64,000 bases of DNA from Stenogyne calaminthoides (taxonomy: Eukaryota > Streptophyta > Magnoliopsida > Lamiales > Lamiaceae). Shown here one piece after another: positions 12,334 through 23,373 of this stretch (positions are counted from its first letter, which is position 1; every line of letters begins with the position of its first letter). Under the pieces are notes generated by a model. The model was not told the origin of the DNA and did not search any database. It saw only the letters and a list, made by a program, of their open reading frames with translations. The translations under genes were made by a program, and so were the position numbers. The stretch is from assembly GCA_037126765.1 (NCBI GenBank), contig JBBCBC010000016.1, forward strand, positions 496,001 to 560,000. The letters are read 5' to 3'.

Positions 12334-12868
12334 AAGTTCGAAGCTTTTAATTTAATCTAATTTATTTTAATTTCCTGTGGCTATGAACATTGAAGAATTG
12401 CCACTGTGTCTGATCAGTTTTATAGTTTAATTTCCTAGTGGTTTAATATGTATGAATGTTCTTTATTTTGATTGTTAATTTCCTGCTTTTATATATATGT
12501 TGTTTGTTGGTGTGGGATTGGAGGGACGTGGACTTCATAATGTTGAGTTAATTAAACCTTGAAATTTTTATAATTGAATTTATGTGTGATGAATGAATAT
12601 AGGTGATCACATGGATTATATAAACAGGTCAGAGTTAAGTTCGTGGAATAATAGATTATGAAAACAAAGTCCAATGTGGGACACAATGCAGGCAACTTTG
12701 ACTGCTGGTAATTGATTATTATTTCTTGTTGGTTGACAGGTTGTTTGTAATTATGGGTAATTGAGTAGGATTATTGTTTTAAATATCTGAGACTTTTTAG
12801 TAATATTATTGTGAAAGTTGTAGATTTTAAGATTTTATATTAAAAAACGTGCTTGGGATATTTAAATG

Positions 12869-13136
12869 GGGTTGGTATGCTGTGAAACTTGTTCATCGTG
12901 AAACTGATTTTTTTTTACAGACACTCTTTAGTAATATAAGTCACACCCTTCAGTTATTACTATGACACTCTTTGCTATAATATAAGTCACACCCTTCACT
13001 TTTATGAGTAATACTCTTTATAGTAAAACATCACACCATTTATAATAAAAAGTCACACTCTTTAGTAATATAAGTCACACTCATTAACCAGTTTCACCGT
13101 AAAACTTGTTCACACTATACTTTGTCATTTAAATGT
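12869..13136 (-). mobile_element. Mutator-type MITE, family A copy 1
   Basis: This 268-bp element is flanked by a perfect 9-bp direct repeat, ATTTAAATG (12860-12868 and 13137-13145). It is inverted relative to the copies at 39123 and 56431. It starts GGGTTGGTATG, ends ATACTTTGTC, has GTGAAACTTGTTCA-like palindromic motifs near both ends, and inside carries several imperfect copies of TAATATAAGTCACACYCTT. There is no coding capacity. Confidence 0.8.
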
Positions 13137-13838
13137 GGTTAATTTATACATTAGCTTCATACATTGCCAACTAAACAATTAATTTTTGTTAATAAATTTA
13201 ATATTGGTATTAAAAATCTGAAAAATAATTTAAAATGATGGCCACATCTGCAGAAAATATTTCAATAAATATAAATGTGGCACCATACAAGAAGCCCACA
13301 GTTCGCGTGGGTAGTGTAATTAGGTAGGCCCATCTGGAGCTTAGCCCAATTCATTTTTCCAGCCGAGGAGATTATAGGGTCAAGGCAGATGGACCTCAGT
13401 TATTAAAAGTCCCAAAACATAAAAAAACAAGGAAAGTATATTTAATTATTTATACAATGTTTGCTTGTTACATTTGCAAGTTCGTGACGTCATTGCTAAG
13501 GATCTGTCGGCTAAATTACATTAATTTGGCCTATTTAGACATCTATTTCATAGTATAATATTTTCTATTACTAATTAGTCTAGTTTTCTTTGCTTTGGAG
13601 TTTCCATAATTATTAACGAGTAAAAGATTATCCTGTAAACATTCCTGCAAATCAAATTATCCTGTAATGATTCAAATTTCACGAGATAAGATGCATACGA
13701 AAATACAACAATTTTCGCAAGTCAAGGTGTACGAGTTTAATTAAACAAAAACGAAAGTGGAGTGACCTAAATCAAAATAAAATGAAAGTGTAACAACAAA
13801 TTTCATATTTTAAATGAATAAACAGGCAATGAATTTCA

Positions 13839-14006
13839 TGTGCACCGTACACTTATAGTGCATTTTAAAAACATGTAACTTTTTTATAATGAACTGTGCC
13901 ACTATTTTTATATATTAATAGTTGCATAATCAAATATAAATAAATTATATTTTTTAATATAAAAAATTATATATTTTTAAAATATACTATGAGTCCAGGT
14001 ACATTT
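13839..14006. mobile_element. GTGCAC-ended MITE family member (degenerate)
   Basis: It begins TGTGCACCGTACACTTATAG, has the AT-rich interior of the family (TTTTAAAAACATGTAAC) and ends near GAGTCCAGGTACATTTTA. It is related by structure to 28331-28525, 54809-55013 and 59993-60171. Ends are approximate. Confidence 0.45.
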
Positions 14007-15031
14007 TAGATGATGATCAAACATTTATAGATCAATGTATACAAACTTTAATATAGACTAACGTCCAATATTCACAAATATAGTGATAACTTATTTACAA
14101 ATTAAATATGAAGTTTTAATTTTAAAACAACACAAGGATCTTTTTAAGGATCTAAACATGCCTTTAAAGCAAAACAATTAATTGATGCTCATAATAATTA
14201 AATCATTTGGTAATAGGGCCACCCTAAAGTGCAAAGCATTAATCAAGCGAAGACAGGGCATGACCTACAATAGAAATAAATTAAATAAAGTACCAAATAT
14301 CCATTTATCCTTGGGCTAATGCATTGCTTTTTTGGCTTTACTTGTAAAAGAAAAAAAAGAGAGATTATGAAAATGACAAAAGCGAAGCCATCTCAATCAT
14401 CAAATCCCCATTCTCAATCCGAGATACAAAACTGAATTTCAGTTGATGACATGTCAATTTCCCGGAATATTAGGAATTCTTGAGAAAATTGAAACGCAGA
14501 GAGAGAGAGAGAAAGAGAGAGAAGATAGATACATACAGAAGGTATGCACGTTTGAGATGGCTCGCCCTGAAAATTCAACCCCTTTCCCAAATCCCATAAT
14601 TCCTTCACAAAAAACCCTTCTGATTTCAACAACATAATCTCTCTTTTCTGGCCTTTGATTAGATTTTGAGCTCGTGAAAGGGAAAAAAAAGGAAGGAAAA
14701 AAGCTTGACCCCTTTTTGTTCTTAAGGGCATCACCAAATTCAACGTTTTCAAGAATTTGTGGATTCTGCGAACCAATTTTTTTCTCTTTGAACGGCCATT
14801 GTCCCTATTCTTGGGCATGGGAGCAAATTAGAATCAAGAAACAGAGTTCTTTAGGGTTCAAGGTTTGACCTTGACAAAATAGCGCAGCTGTTTGTGATTT
14901 TTTTTTGTTTGAAACTGATAAGTCTGATATAGTGAGTTATTGATTAACGTGTAGAAGGGTTTGAGAGGGCTGCATTTCCTCTCAATCAAAGAAGTGGGAG
15001 GTTTGATTTTCAGGGCCCCTTTTGAGTGGGT

Positions 15032-15091
15032 ATGAAGAAATTGAATTCCGGTTATTTAAGCTTAGGGGATGAGATATATGGAGCAGAATAG
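15032..15091 (+). other. Upstream ORF 1 of PRAF (19 codons plus stop)
   Basis: ATG at 15032 opens a 19-codon frame that ends in TAG. It is out of frame with the PRAF coding region and overlaps upstream ORF 2. It matters only if the leader includes this part. Confidence 0.4.
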
Positions 15092-15176
15092 GAGGGACAA
15101 CACTTTATTTTTTGATAATTCAAATGGGTTTTGGTTCAACTGGTGGGCTTTTAGACATAGCTACGTTGGAACGTGA
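15069..15176 (+). other. Upstream ORF 2 of PRAF (35 codons plus stop), stop abuts main ATG
   Basis: ATG at 15069 opens 35 codons in the same frame as PRAF and ends with TGA at 15174-15176, directly followed by the main ATG at 15177 (TGAATG). The peptide is aromatic-rich in its second half (NGFWFNWWAF). Readthrough would add an N-terminal extension to PRAF; termination there would place the ribosome right at the main start codon. Translation of this ORF is an inference. Confidence 0.5.
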
Positions 15177-18100
15177 ATGGCTGATTTTCAGAGGCAGAGT
15201 TTCGTTGAAAGAGACACTGAACAGGTAGTATTCATATACTCTGTTTTTTTTTATAAGCATTCCAATTGTACACTGTATGTTTACTGAAGATTTTCTTGAT
15301 GAATGTTATAATCTTTAATGAAGTTTATGAATTTTAAAGAGTAAGTGAAATTATATTCGGAACATTTTGCGTTTAGGCCATTACTGCCCTTAAGAAAGGG
15401 GCTCACTTGCTGAAGTATGGGCGGAGAGGGAAGCCAAAGTTTTGTCCATTTCGACTTTCTGCAGTAAGTTGTTCTCTATGATTTTTAGTCTAAATGTTGT
15501 TCATCTCGATTCTTAAATATGTTAACTCTTAATAGGGTACATTGGCCAAAATTAAATACTGATGATAATGTCAGCAAACAAAGGGGATTGAGAATTTATT
15601 CTCTTTAATGATCATTATCCATTAAGCTATTACTTAGTTCAAGTTTAACAAATAAGAAAGTTATATTTGATGCTCTGAATTAGGACTTAGGAGTATCTTG
15701 ATGACTTGATTGGCATCTGATAAGGTTGACGTATAATTATCTTCTTGCTATATTTAGCCAATAAGTTTAGTGTCATTGTTATTTTTAAGTATGCCTTCTA
15801 AGGATTCTAGTTAAATGGTATTTGTGCGTAAATTTCAGGATGAATCTACCTTGATATGGTACTATGGAAAAGACGAGAAACATCTTGAACTGCGTCAAGT
15901 TTCCAGGATAATTCCTGGACAGAGAACTGTGAGTAGGAAAATTTATTTTTTCTTGCATTTATTTATGTGAATTTTGTTTTGATCACCTGTACTTATAGGA
16001 AAGTTAAATGTCCCAGTAAAAAAGAGATCCTCTACTTCAGAGGAAAGAGCTTGCATATCCTATATAATGGGCTAAATGATATTTAATATAATTGGTCTGC
16101 AACCATAACAAATACCCAGGAAAATGTATTAAAAATAGCCTATTTCTGTAATTATTATTAGTCGGCGTCTTAACGTTTTCTATCGGTCATGCCTAAAAGT
16201 CAGACTGGTTTGATGATTTTATCAAGAAGCAGTAAGGTGTTCCTATTAGTATTTCATAATGAATCTCATTAAATGCAATTCTTTTTTCCAATTTGGCAAT
16301 AGAATTGACTGATATCTTTCCTTTGTCTCCTTTCAGGCAATATTTCAGCGGTATCCTAGGCCAGAAAAGGAATACCAATCATTTTCTCTTATATATAATG
16401 ACAGATCCTTGGATTTGGTGAATTTCTGATTGTTCTCTTATTATATGTCAACCATGCATGACGTGATGAGTTTTTGGCGATTCTCTTAATACGTGTCAAC
16501 CATGCATCATTTGACTTCTAAAAGCTGACCTGTCAATTTGGATAACTATTTATATAGATGTTAGTTAAATCTGGTTAATTCTCAGTTTATAGAATTTCTA
16601 CAGATATGTAAAGATAAGGATGAAGCTGAGGTTTGGTTTGTTGGTTTAAAAGCTCTAATTGCACGTGGTAGCTACCGGAAGCTAAGAAATGAATCAAAGA
16701 GTGAAACTGCATCATCAGATAGTCCTCGTAGTTTTAGTAGGGTTTCCAGATCAAGTTCATCCGTAAGTTTCACCAATCTTATTTCATATCATTCATGATC
16801 AAGATTCCAATTTTCTTTTTCCTTATCTAAATCCTCTCTGTTTTTCATCCCACTAATCAGTTTGCTCATGATCACGGAGACACACAACGATCAGAAATCA
16901 CTTCTCACGGAAGATTGGGAAAAGCGTTTTCTGATGTTCTGTCATACACCGCTCCATCAATAAAGAATCCTCAACTACCTGAGGCTGTTTCATGTGGGCC
17001 CACTCTACAATTAGCAGAAAACTTAAATGCTCGAAACTCTGGATCTGAAACAGTCAGGGTCAGCCTCTCCAGTGCTGTAAGTTCATCAAGTCAAGGCTCC
17101 TGCAATGAGGATTCTGAAAACTTGGGTGATGTTTTCATATGGGGGGAAGGGACAGGTGGCGGTGTGATGGGGGGTGGTCTGATTAAAGTCGATGGATCAT
17201 CTAATAAGAAGATTGACGCTCTTGTCCCTAAGGCTTTGGAGTCAATAGGGGTACTTGATGTGCATAATATTTCTTGTGGGCGAAAACATGCCGTTTTGGT
17301 CACCAAACAAGGGGAAATATACAGTTGGGGTGAAGAATCGGGCGGGAGGCTAGGGCACGGAGTAGAGGCAGACGTTTTCCACCCAAAGCTCGTCGAAACT
17401 CTTAGTGGAACGAGCATTGAAATGGTGGCATGTGGAGATTATCATACTTGTGCTGTTTCCCTTTCTGGTGATCTCTACACTTGGGGTGATGGTTCTTGTA
17501 ATTTGCTTGGGCATGGAAGTGAGGCCAGCCACTGGGTCCCCAAGAAGGTCGGAGGGCCAATCGTGGGCCTGCAGGTGGCGTCCATCTCATGTGGGCCATG
17601 GCATACCGCTCTATTGACATCTGGCGGGCAGTTGTTTACGTTTGGAGATGGAACTTTTGGAGCTCTAGGGCATGGAGATCGTAGTAGTGCGAGTATTCCA
17701 CGTGAAGTTGAAGCTTTAAAGGGATCACAAACGGGGTCCGTTGCTTGTGGTGCATGGCACACCGCGGCAGTCGTTGGATCGGCTCCTGGATCGTCTATTT
17801 TGGGAAAGGTGTTCACGTGGGGTGATGGAGAAAGAGGGCAACTCGGGCACGGTGATACTAAATCAAGACTTTTTCCCGAGCGTATTGCCTCGTTGGCTGA
17901 CGTGGATTTTTCTCGGGTAGCCTGTGGGAGCAACCTTACTGTTGCTTTAACTACTTCGGGAAAAGTATACACCATGGGAAAGGGAAATTCCGGGGGCCCA
18001 GTTAGGGTAACAGGTGACATTGGTGATAGTTGCGTGGAGGAGATTGCCTGTGGGTCCCATCATGTTACTGTTTTGACTTCGAAAGCGGAAGTTTACACGT

Positions 18101-19676
18101 GGGGTAAGGGTGGAAACGGGCAGCTGGGGCATGGGGATAATGATGACCGGAGTAAACCGACACTTGTGAGCTTTTTGAAAGAGAGGCAAGTGAAGAGCAT
18201 AGCCTGCGGTTCGAATTTTACTGCTGTTATATGTCTTCATAAATGGATATCTAGTGCTGACAATTCTGTGTGCTCTGGTTGCCAAAATCCTTTCAATTTC
18301 ATGAGACAACGTCACAACTGTTACAACTGTGGACTCGGTTTCTGCAAAGTGTGTAGCGGTAGGAAGTCGCTTAAAGCCGCTTTAGCCCCTAGCATGAACA
18401 AGCCATATCGTGTTTGTGATGATTGCTTTGCAAAATTACAGAAGAACACAGATTCTTCATCCGTTCTTCGAATTCCTCATGTTAAAAGTGGAGGATCAAT
18501 ATATAAGCCCAGTGAATTGCCCGAAAAAGGAAACATTTCCAGACTGTCGTTTGCTGAGTCATTCAAGATTGGTAGAATTTCCACTTTTAGTGGAAAATCC
18601 GAATCAAATGATAATCGTGTGTTTCCTCTTCAGAATGGAAACATCCAGAGGGCCAGCACTTGTTCTAAATCGCCAAGTAGCCCATTTGGATCTTTGCATA
18701 GTTCTCTTTCGTTTTCTGTTCCAGATTCTAGCTTACTTTCTCATTTAACATCTCCAGTATTTGGGAAAAGCCCTTGGAGGTCTACGACCCCGTCGCCTCC
18801 TTCGTCTCTCTCGTTTCAGACACCAGAAGCAACTATAGACGATATAAGGATCAGTAGCAATGAGAGCTTGAGTCTGGTGGTCAAAAGTTTAAGGGCACAG
18901 GTAAGCCTGTTACCAATTCTTCTGCTGTCTAATTATTTTTATTTTAACCGTTTATTGTTTTCTTAGTCAAATTCTGGTTGACTTGTTTATAGGTAGAAAA
19001 ACTTACGAGCAAATCCCAAATTCTGGAAGCCGAATTGGATAGAAAAACGAAACAACTGAAGGAAACGAATGCACGGGCAGCTGATGAATCTGAGAAAAGC
19101 AAAGCTGCTAAAGCAGTGATCAAAAAATTGACTGCTCAGGTTGGTTGCTTCGCTTATAACACGTGCATCACTACACAGCTAATACTTTTTAGTAAAACAA
19201 CTAATACCACCAGGTGAGAAAGGGCGTATGTAATCGAGGATCCTAATCGTTTGCAGATAAAAGAGATGGCCGAAAGAAAAACAGAGGAACAAGAGGCAGT
19301 TCATCCTAATGAGCAAACTAGCAACAATACGAATTGTGGATCCAGTCGGAGCAGTCCAGAGAACGAGTCTGGTGAAAACGGAGGAGCTAAAGCACAAGTA
19401 GATAAAACAGAACAGACAGTACAAGACGAGCCTGGCGTGTACATAACTCTCCAATCTTTATCCAATGGTTTCAATGAACTAAGACGGGTTCGATTCAGGT
19501 AGAAGTGTGTTTAGTTGGACTTGTTTATTTCACATGAGAATGGAGGGGTTTTAGTTTTAACTTTTTGTGATTGTTACAGTAGGAAATATTTCACGGAGGA
19601 ACAAGCGGAGAAGTGGTGGGCTCAAAACGGGTCGAGGCTATGCGAACGACACAACATAAGAACTATGGCCCAGTAG
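15177..19676 (+). CDS. PRAF: PH-RCC1-FYVE-BRX domain protein (PRAF family), nine exons
   Basis: Exons: 15177-15224, 15377-15463, 15839-15928, 16337-16417, 16604-16762, 16861-18900, 18993-19139, 19257-19498 and 19580-19676. All have GT-AG introns and a consistent frame, giving 996 residues. Domains in order are a PH domain (about 17-135, with LKYGRRGKPKFCPFRLS and FQRYPRPEKEYQSFSLIY), seven-bladed RCC1-type repeats (about 244-615, repeated WGEG/WGDG and GxLGHG with CGxxHT), and a FYVE zinc finger (about 622-680). The finger has the plant-specific RQRHNCYNCG in place of the canonical R(R/K)HHCRxCG. A serine-rich linker, a coiled coil (about 836-890) and a C-terminal BRX domain (about 940-990, ending EKWWAQNGSRLCERHN) follow. 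PRAF proteins bind phosphoinositides, and the RCC1 part is reported to act on small GTPases. Intron 4 contains a small duplication (CAACCATGCAT twice, 16429-16515). Confidence 0.95.
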
Positions 19677-20283
19677 CTTGACTGCTAAAATCAGTTGAAA
19701 CTGTATTTTCTTCCTTTCTGGTTGTAACTGGAGATTCTTTTCTTAGTTGATTCTGTTTTTTTGTTGATATAAAATTCATATCTTGCTTTCGGGTGTTTAA
19801 TGTTCCTGCGTATTTCATGATTGCTACCGTAGCTGATAATCTTGGGAATCAAGAACTTTTGGGAGACCCCTAAATTCATCGCAGAAAAATAAGGTTCATC
19901 ATTTTACATGAGAAAATTACAGCAATATGATATTAAATTACCCACTCCAATTCTTACATCCAACTTTTGTACAAAATTGATAAATACCAACATTGACTAC
20001 TAATTATAGGATTTAAGTCACACGATCACCAACAAAGAGCACTTTTGAATTCATATCTCTATTATAATTTTATCTATATCGTATCACATGCACTTGTCTA
20101 TTCTATGCATCAGTCTTTATCGAGTCCCATGCGTTGTCTCTATCATATTTATGTTAGCTTTCACATGCATTTTCTACTTATCCTTATTATCGTTATTGAA
20201 TCTATACCAGACTTAAGCTAAAAAATTTATTGTTACCTTTTTTTCTTCTCTTAAATATAATTTTCAACCAATTCCACGCTATA

Positions 20284-20385
20284 AATGTCTCTTAATGAAA
20301 ACCAAAACCTCTCTCCTCCCTTGAGATTGAGATAAGTGTCTCTTAATGAAGACCAACACCTCTCTCCTCCCCCTGGAGATTGAGA
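20284..20385 (+). repeat. Tandem duplication, two units of about 51 bp
   Basis: Both units share TGTCTCTTAATGAA, the CCTCTCTCCTCC core and GAGATTGAGAT, with few differences. It appears to be a recent local duplication. Confidence 0.85.
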
Positions 20386-20541
20386 TGAAGGTTTAAATCA
20401 GAATTGAGAAATGAATTAGTTTTTTAATTTTATTTAAGAGTTTTATAGTCTTTTGACTTGAGTATTTTTTAGAAATAGATAAATTAATGTACACTTGGGT
20501 GCAAATAAGGGATATGGAACCTTTTCTGACTTATTACCCAG

Positions 20542-20576
20542 GGCCCATTAGAGTTCGGCCCACTATAGGAGTATAT
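20542..20576 (+). promoter_or_regulatory. Diverged copy of the RPS9 core promoter motif block
   Basis: GGCCCATTAGAGTTCGGCCC followed by ACTATAGGAGTATAT aligns without gaps to 23240-23274, differing at four positions over 35 bases. It keeps both GGCCCA site II elements at the same spacing. It lacks a TATAAA continuation and a downstream telo-box. There is no gene directly downstream except the tRNA 550 bp away. Confidence 0.45.
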
Positions 20577-21129
20577 GATCATATGTCTTACCCATGACTC
20601 CTGGAGGAAATTTATAATTATCTTTCAGCATATTGATAAGTTTATTGGATAATAGCATTGTTCCACTAATTCTATATATTCCACTCTATACATGCTTTTT
20701 CTTGCATTAATCATCCTTCAAAAAACTAATGACATCAGTAAATAAAGTGTAATGCTCAATACTTCTTTAAAACTTAATGACATTCTTTAAAACTTTATTT
20801 GTAGGCAATATCTAAGGGAAGATAGAACGTAGTTAAGGCAAAGTTGTCTTTCTTCTCCTTAGGGGTGCAGCAGTTATAACATCTTTGGTGGGATCTCAGT
20901 CCACGTAAATCCAGACTAACTAGGTTGTCAGATGAAACTACCATTAATCCAGTTTAAAATCTCCTTTCTAATTAATAAATTGTCCTACGTGATATAACCT
21001 CATACGGTAGTAACTTTATTTAGAATAGTAATTTTTTTTATTATCCTGATCTTTTATATTCCAAAAATTATGCTATCCTAAGTGCGTTAATATCGTATTT
21101 ATATATTTCTAAGCAAAACATAGCAACAA

Positions 21130-21201
21130 ATCAGAGTGGCGCAGCGGAAGCGTGGTGGGCCCATAACCCACAGGTCCCAGGATCGAAACCTGGCTCTGAT
21201 A
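21130..21201 (+). tRNA. Initiator tRNA-Met (CAU)
   Basis: The 72-nt cloverleaf has a seven-pair acceptor stem (ATCAGAG with CTCTGAT), A box TGGCGCAGCGG, an anticodon arm TGGGCCCATAACCCA with anticodon CAT, and a T arm around GGATCGAAACC. The A-U first pair, the three G-C pairs below the anticodon loop, and ATCG in place of TTCG in the T loop mark a eukaryotic initiator tRNA. The sequence fits the plant nuclear initiator very closely. CAA motifs lie just upstream, as is usual for plant tRNA genes. There is no intron and no encoded CCA. Confidence 0.97.
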
Positions 21202-21211
21202 TTCAAAAATA

Positions 21212-21220
21212 TTTTTTTTT
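21212..21220 (+). terminator. RNA polymerase III terminator of the tRNA
   Basis: A run of nine T residues begins 10 bases after the tRNA 3' end, long enough to stop polymerase III. Confidence 0.85.
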
Positions 21221-21721
21221 ATTTACCAGTTATTCTGCTCGAAATTTTTTATACGTACCACTTTTTTCATGAGCCTGTGCTGTTTACTAAGCTGCATTTT
21301 AGTAGTTTGTCTATTTGTTCTAACTTGTTATCTGAGGTAGAAACTGCTATTTAAAAATTTCCTTTCTTCCTCAATTCTTGACAATATGCAACAGTTTGCT
21401 TGGTCTTTACTCTTTAGAAGTGGTTTCTCGAGTTTAAAGGTGAATGATTGGAGCCTATTCTGGTCTTTCATTACTCTGGAAGATACTATACAAGAGATAT
21501 ATAATGTCTTCATTGTGAAGTGCATTTTGATGAGGGAATAAGGTCTTCATTGCAGATGAATACTTTGTTCACGTACATAATATAGTCTTCATTTCTACAA
21601 TAATCAAACTTGATGACTACATAAAAAAATACAACAGGCAAACCAAACCACATAAATAAACAAGTTTATAATTACATGTTCCAGCAAGATTTAGCATTTG
21701 GATTGCCATAGTTTGACAATT

Positions 21722-23103
21722 TCATCGCCCTTTCGACGAAGAGTAGGCGCTGGAAAAAGGCTTCTCCTCCCTGAAAGGTTGAGTCGATTCATCCGTTACA
21801 CTAGGCAATCTCGAAACACTGCCCTTCCCTTTCTTCGAGTTTGGTCCGATTACCTCTATCATGTATTTCCATCCATCAACGGGCCTTCTTCGACTAAATA
21901 TGTGTGTTTTTATAAAGCTAGCAATCTGAAATCCATTTAAGGCCAAAGGAAACCAACAATGAAAACACCATTAACATAAACACCATATCTACTTAAGAAC
22001 CAGATAATAACTTGAGTCGAATTACACGAACCTGGAACTTATTGAAGGCAATTCGACGCTCAAATTCCTGAACCAAGATATCTTCTTCTCTCTGAGACAT
22101 ATCCCACACATTGCCATCAGGGTTTTTCGATGTCGTTTCCCAGCCATCAGGCTTGTTTTTGAACTCGGAACCGGGAACTTTAGGATCTCCAAAATCAGTG
22201 TTTGGAGAATCAAATATCCTACATTTATCCGATTCAAAAGGTTTTAGTCATGCTCTGATTATGCAATAGTTTCCAACAAGCAAATTCACATGACAACCGA
22301 AACATAAATTAGTCTACATTTGCTCCCTCACCTAAAAATCTACAAAGAAGCATCTAATTCATGATGTAAATATGAGCATAGAGGGACATTTACACAGCTT
22401 AATTGATGCTACAGCTGGAAAATACATCAAGGATTTGCACAGCACATATACATGAGTCTTGTTTATGTGGTTATATGTAATTCATAGAAATGTTGCAGTG
22501 TCTAACTTTGCGAATAGTAGATTTCAGCAAAATCGAAAAGATTAGGGTAAAAGATAACATACTCAGAGGCGCTATCAAGCAATTTCTCAATATCGTCGCC
22601 GCCGACGAAATTCCCCAATTTAGCCTCCTCCTGTTTCTCAATCTCCTTCACCCACATCCCCGCGTGTATTTTCTGTTTTTTCAATCTGTAATCCCTCTTC
22701 ATATTATCCAAGCTATAAAGAGAAGATGAGGCGGAGGAGGATTCCGATGTTGCCACACTCCTTTCAGCGTCCTTCTTGACCGATTTGCCCTTCCTCTGGT
22801 CCCAATTATCGTTCATGTCCTCCACGAAAGCCTGCGTCTCGGGGTCAATTTCTTCCGGCGAGGTGGAAAGGGCAGTTTGGGGTTTTCGCTCGGTGGTGGG
22901 GAGGGAGTAATTAACGTCGGATTCCCACGGCGCGCGTGAAGATTTCCCTGAGAGATCGTCGGGGAGCCAGGCGGTTTCCCACGCGTCGTTCCACTCATCC
23001 TCACCGGTTTTGTGGTTTTTGCCGTAGAGAAACGGCGGACGGCGGCGGGGTTTAGGTGGGGGTTTTGGATGATGGAGGTTAGCCTGTGAATAATTAGCCT
23101 CAT
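21722..23103 (-). CDS. GCD1: GAMETE CELL DEFECTIVE 1-like mitochondrial protein, three exons, apparent frame break
   Basis: Exons on the minus strand are 23103-22563, 22218-22032 and 21925-21722, with GT-AG introns. Landmarks in order are DEWNDAWETAWLPDDLSG, a SSSLYSLDNMKRDYRLKKQK block, HAGMWVKEIEKQEEAKL, KPDGWETTSK with NVWDMSQREEDILVQEFERR, and RRRPVDGWKYMIEVIGPN with GKGSVSRLPS. These fit the plant GCD1 family, which is mitochondrial and needed for gamete development. The only upstream ATG (23103) starts a good mitochondrial presequence (MRLIIHRLTS...RRFSTAK), but in a different frame from the conserved part. The switch falls at about 23026-23032. The summed exon length is 932 nt, one short of a multiple of three, so one base seems missing; restored length would be about 310 residues. 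This may be an assembly error, a recent null allele or an unseen splice. The family name is from memory. Confidence 0.75.
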
Positions 23104-23373
23104 TTTTTCTGAAGGTATTTCAAAATCGTGTTGTTGTTTTACATAACAAAATTGAAAGGGTAAAGTGGGTTGATAAATTTAAATTTATAATTGGGCTGGA
23201 TGAAACGAGCACAACTAAATAATAAAGCCTTCTCTAGTAGGCCCATTAGGGTTCGGCCCATTCTAGGACTATATAAAGTGTAAAATTCTTCAACTGAAAA
23301 CCCTAGTCTTTGTTTTGCTAGAATCAGCAGATCGGAGTGACGGCGGCAGCGGCGGAGCAGGCAAGGAAGAAAC
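23104..23373. promoter_or_regulatory. Shared bidirectional promoter, GCD1-like (-) and RPS9 (+)
   Basis: The two start codons lie 270 bp apart, head to head. The region has two GGCCCA site II elements (23240-23245 and 23255-23260), a reversed telo-box TTAGGGTT (23246-23253) between them, TATATAAAG (23270-23278) directed toward RPS9, and a forward telo-box AAAACCCTAG (23297-23306). Site II plus telo-box is the usual code of plant ribosomal protein and other translation genes and is bound by TCP-type factors. No TATA box is evident on the GCD1 side. Confidence 0.8.

Larger units (their letters stand above)
12334..14439. other. Intergenic between HVA22 and PRAF
   Basis: The stretch contains the HVA22 3' flank, one copy of the 9-bp-duplication MITE family (12869-13136), a member of the GTGCAC-ended family (13839-14006) and the probable PRAF promoter. 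GCCCA-type motifs occur near 13290-13350. I see no further gene. Confidence 0.6.
14440..15176 (+). promoter_or_regulatory. Probable PRAF 5' leader, with (GA)n tract and possible intron
   Basis: A GA-rich tract (about 14498-14523) of the type common in plant leaders is followed by AG|GTATGC at 14541-14547, a possible donor, and by TTTTCAG at 15007-15013, a possible acceptor. Together they suggest a leader intron. Open frames in both directions here are leader noise with no domain. The true transcription start is unknown. Confidence 0.4.
19677..21129. other. Intergenic, PRAF 3' flank to tRNA
   Basis: No gene is seen. The stretch contains the PRAF 3' UTR region, a 50-bp tandem duplication (20284-20385) and a promoter-like segment (20542-20576) resembling the RPS9 core promoter. 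Confidence 0.6.

Noticed and set aside
14414..14868. Overlapping + and - frames of 64-134 codons before PRAF
   Set aside because: They are low in complexity (GA-rich tract) and fit a PRAF leader exon; no domain is seen.
17091..18315. Several open frames of 60-180 codons antisense to or overlapping the PRAF RCC1 exon
   Set aside because: They are shadows of a long, GC-richer coding exon; none has a domain, while the + frame encodes clear RCC1 and FYVE sequence.
22813..23103. A 96-codon minus-strand frame as a separate gene
   Set aside because: Its first part is the presequence of the GCD1-like gene and the rest is out of frame with the conserved protein, so it is better explained by the frame break.
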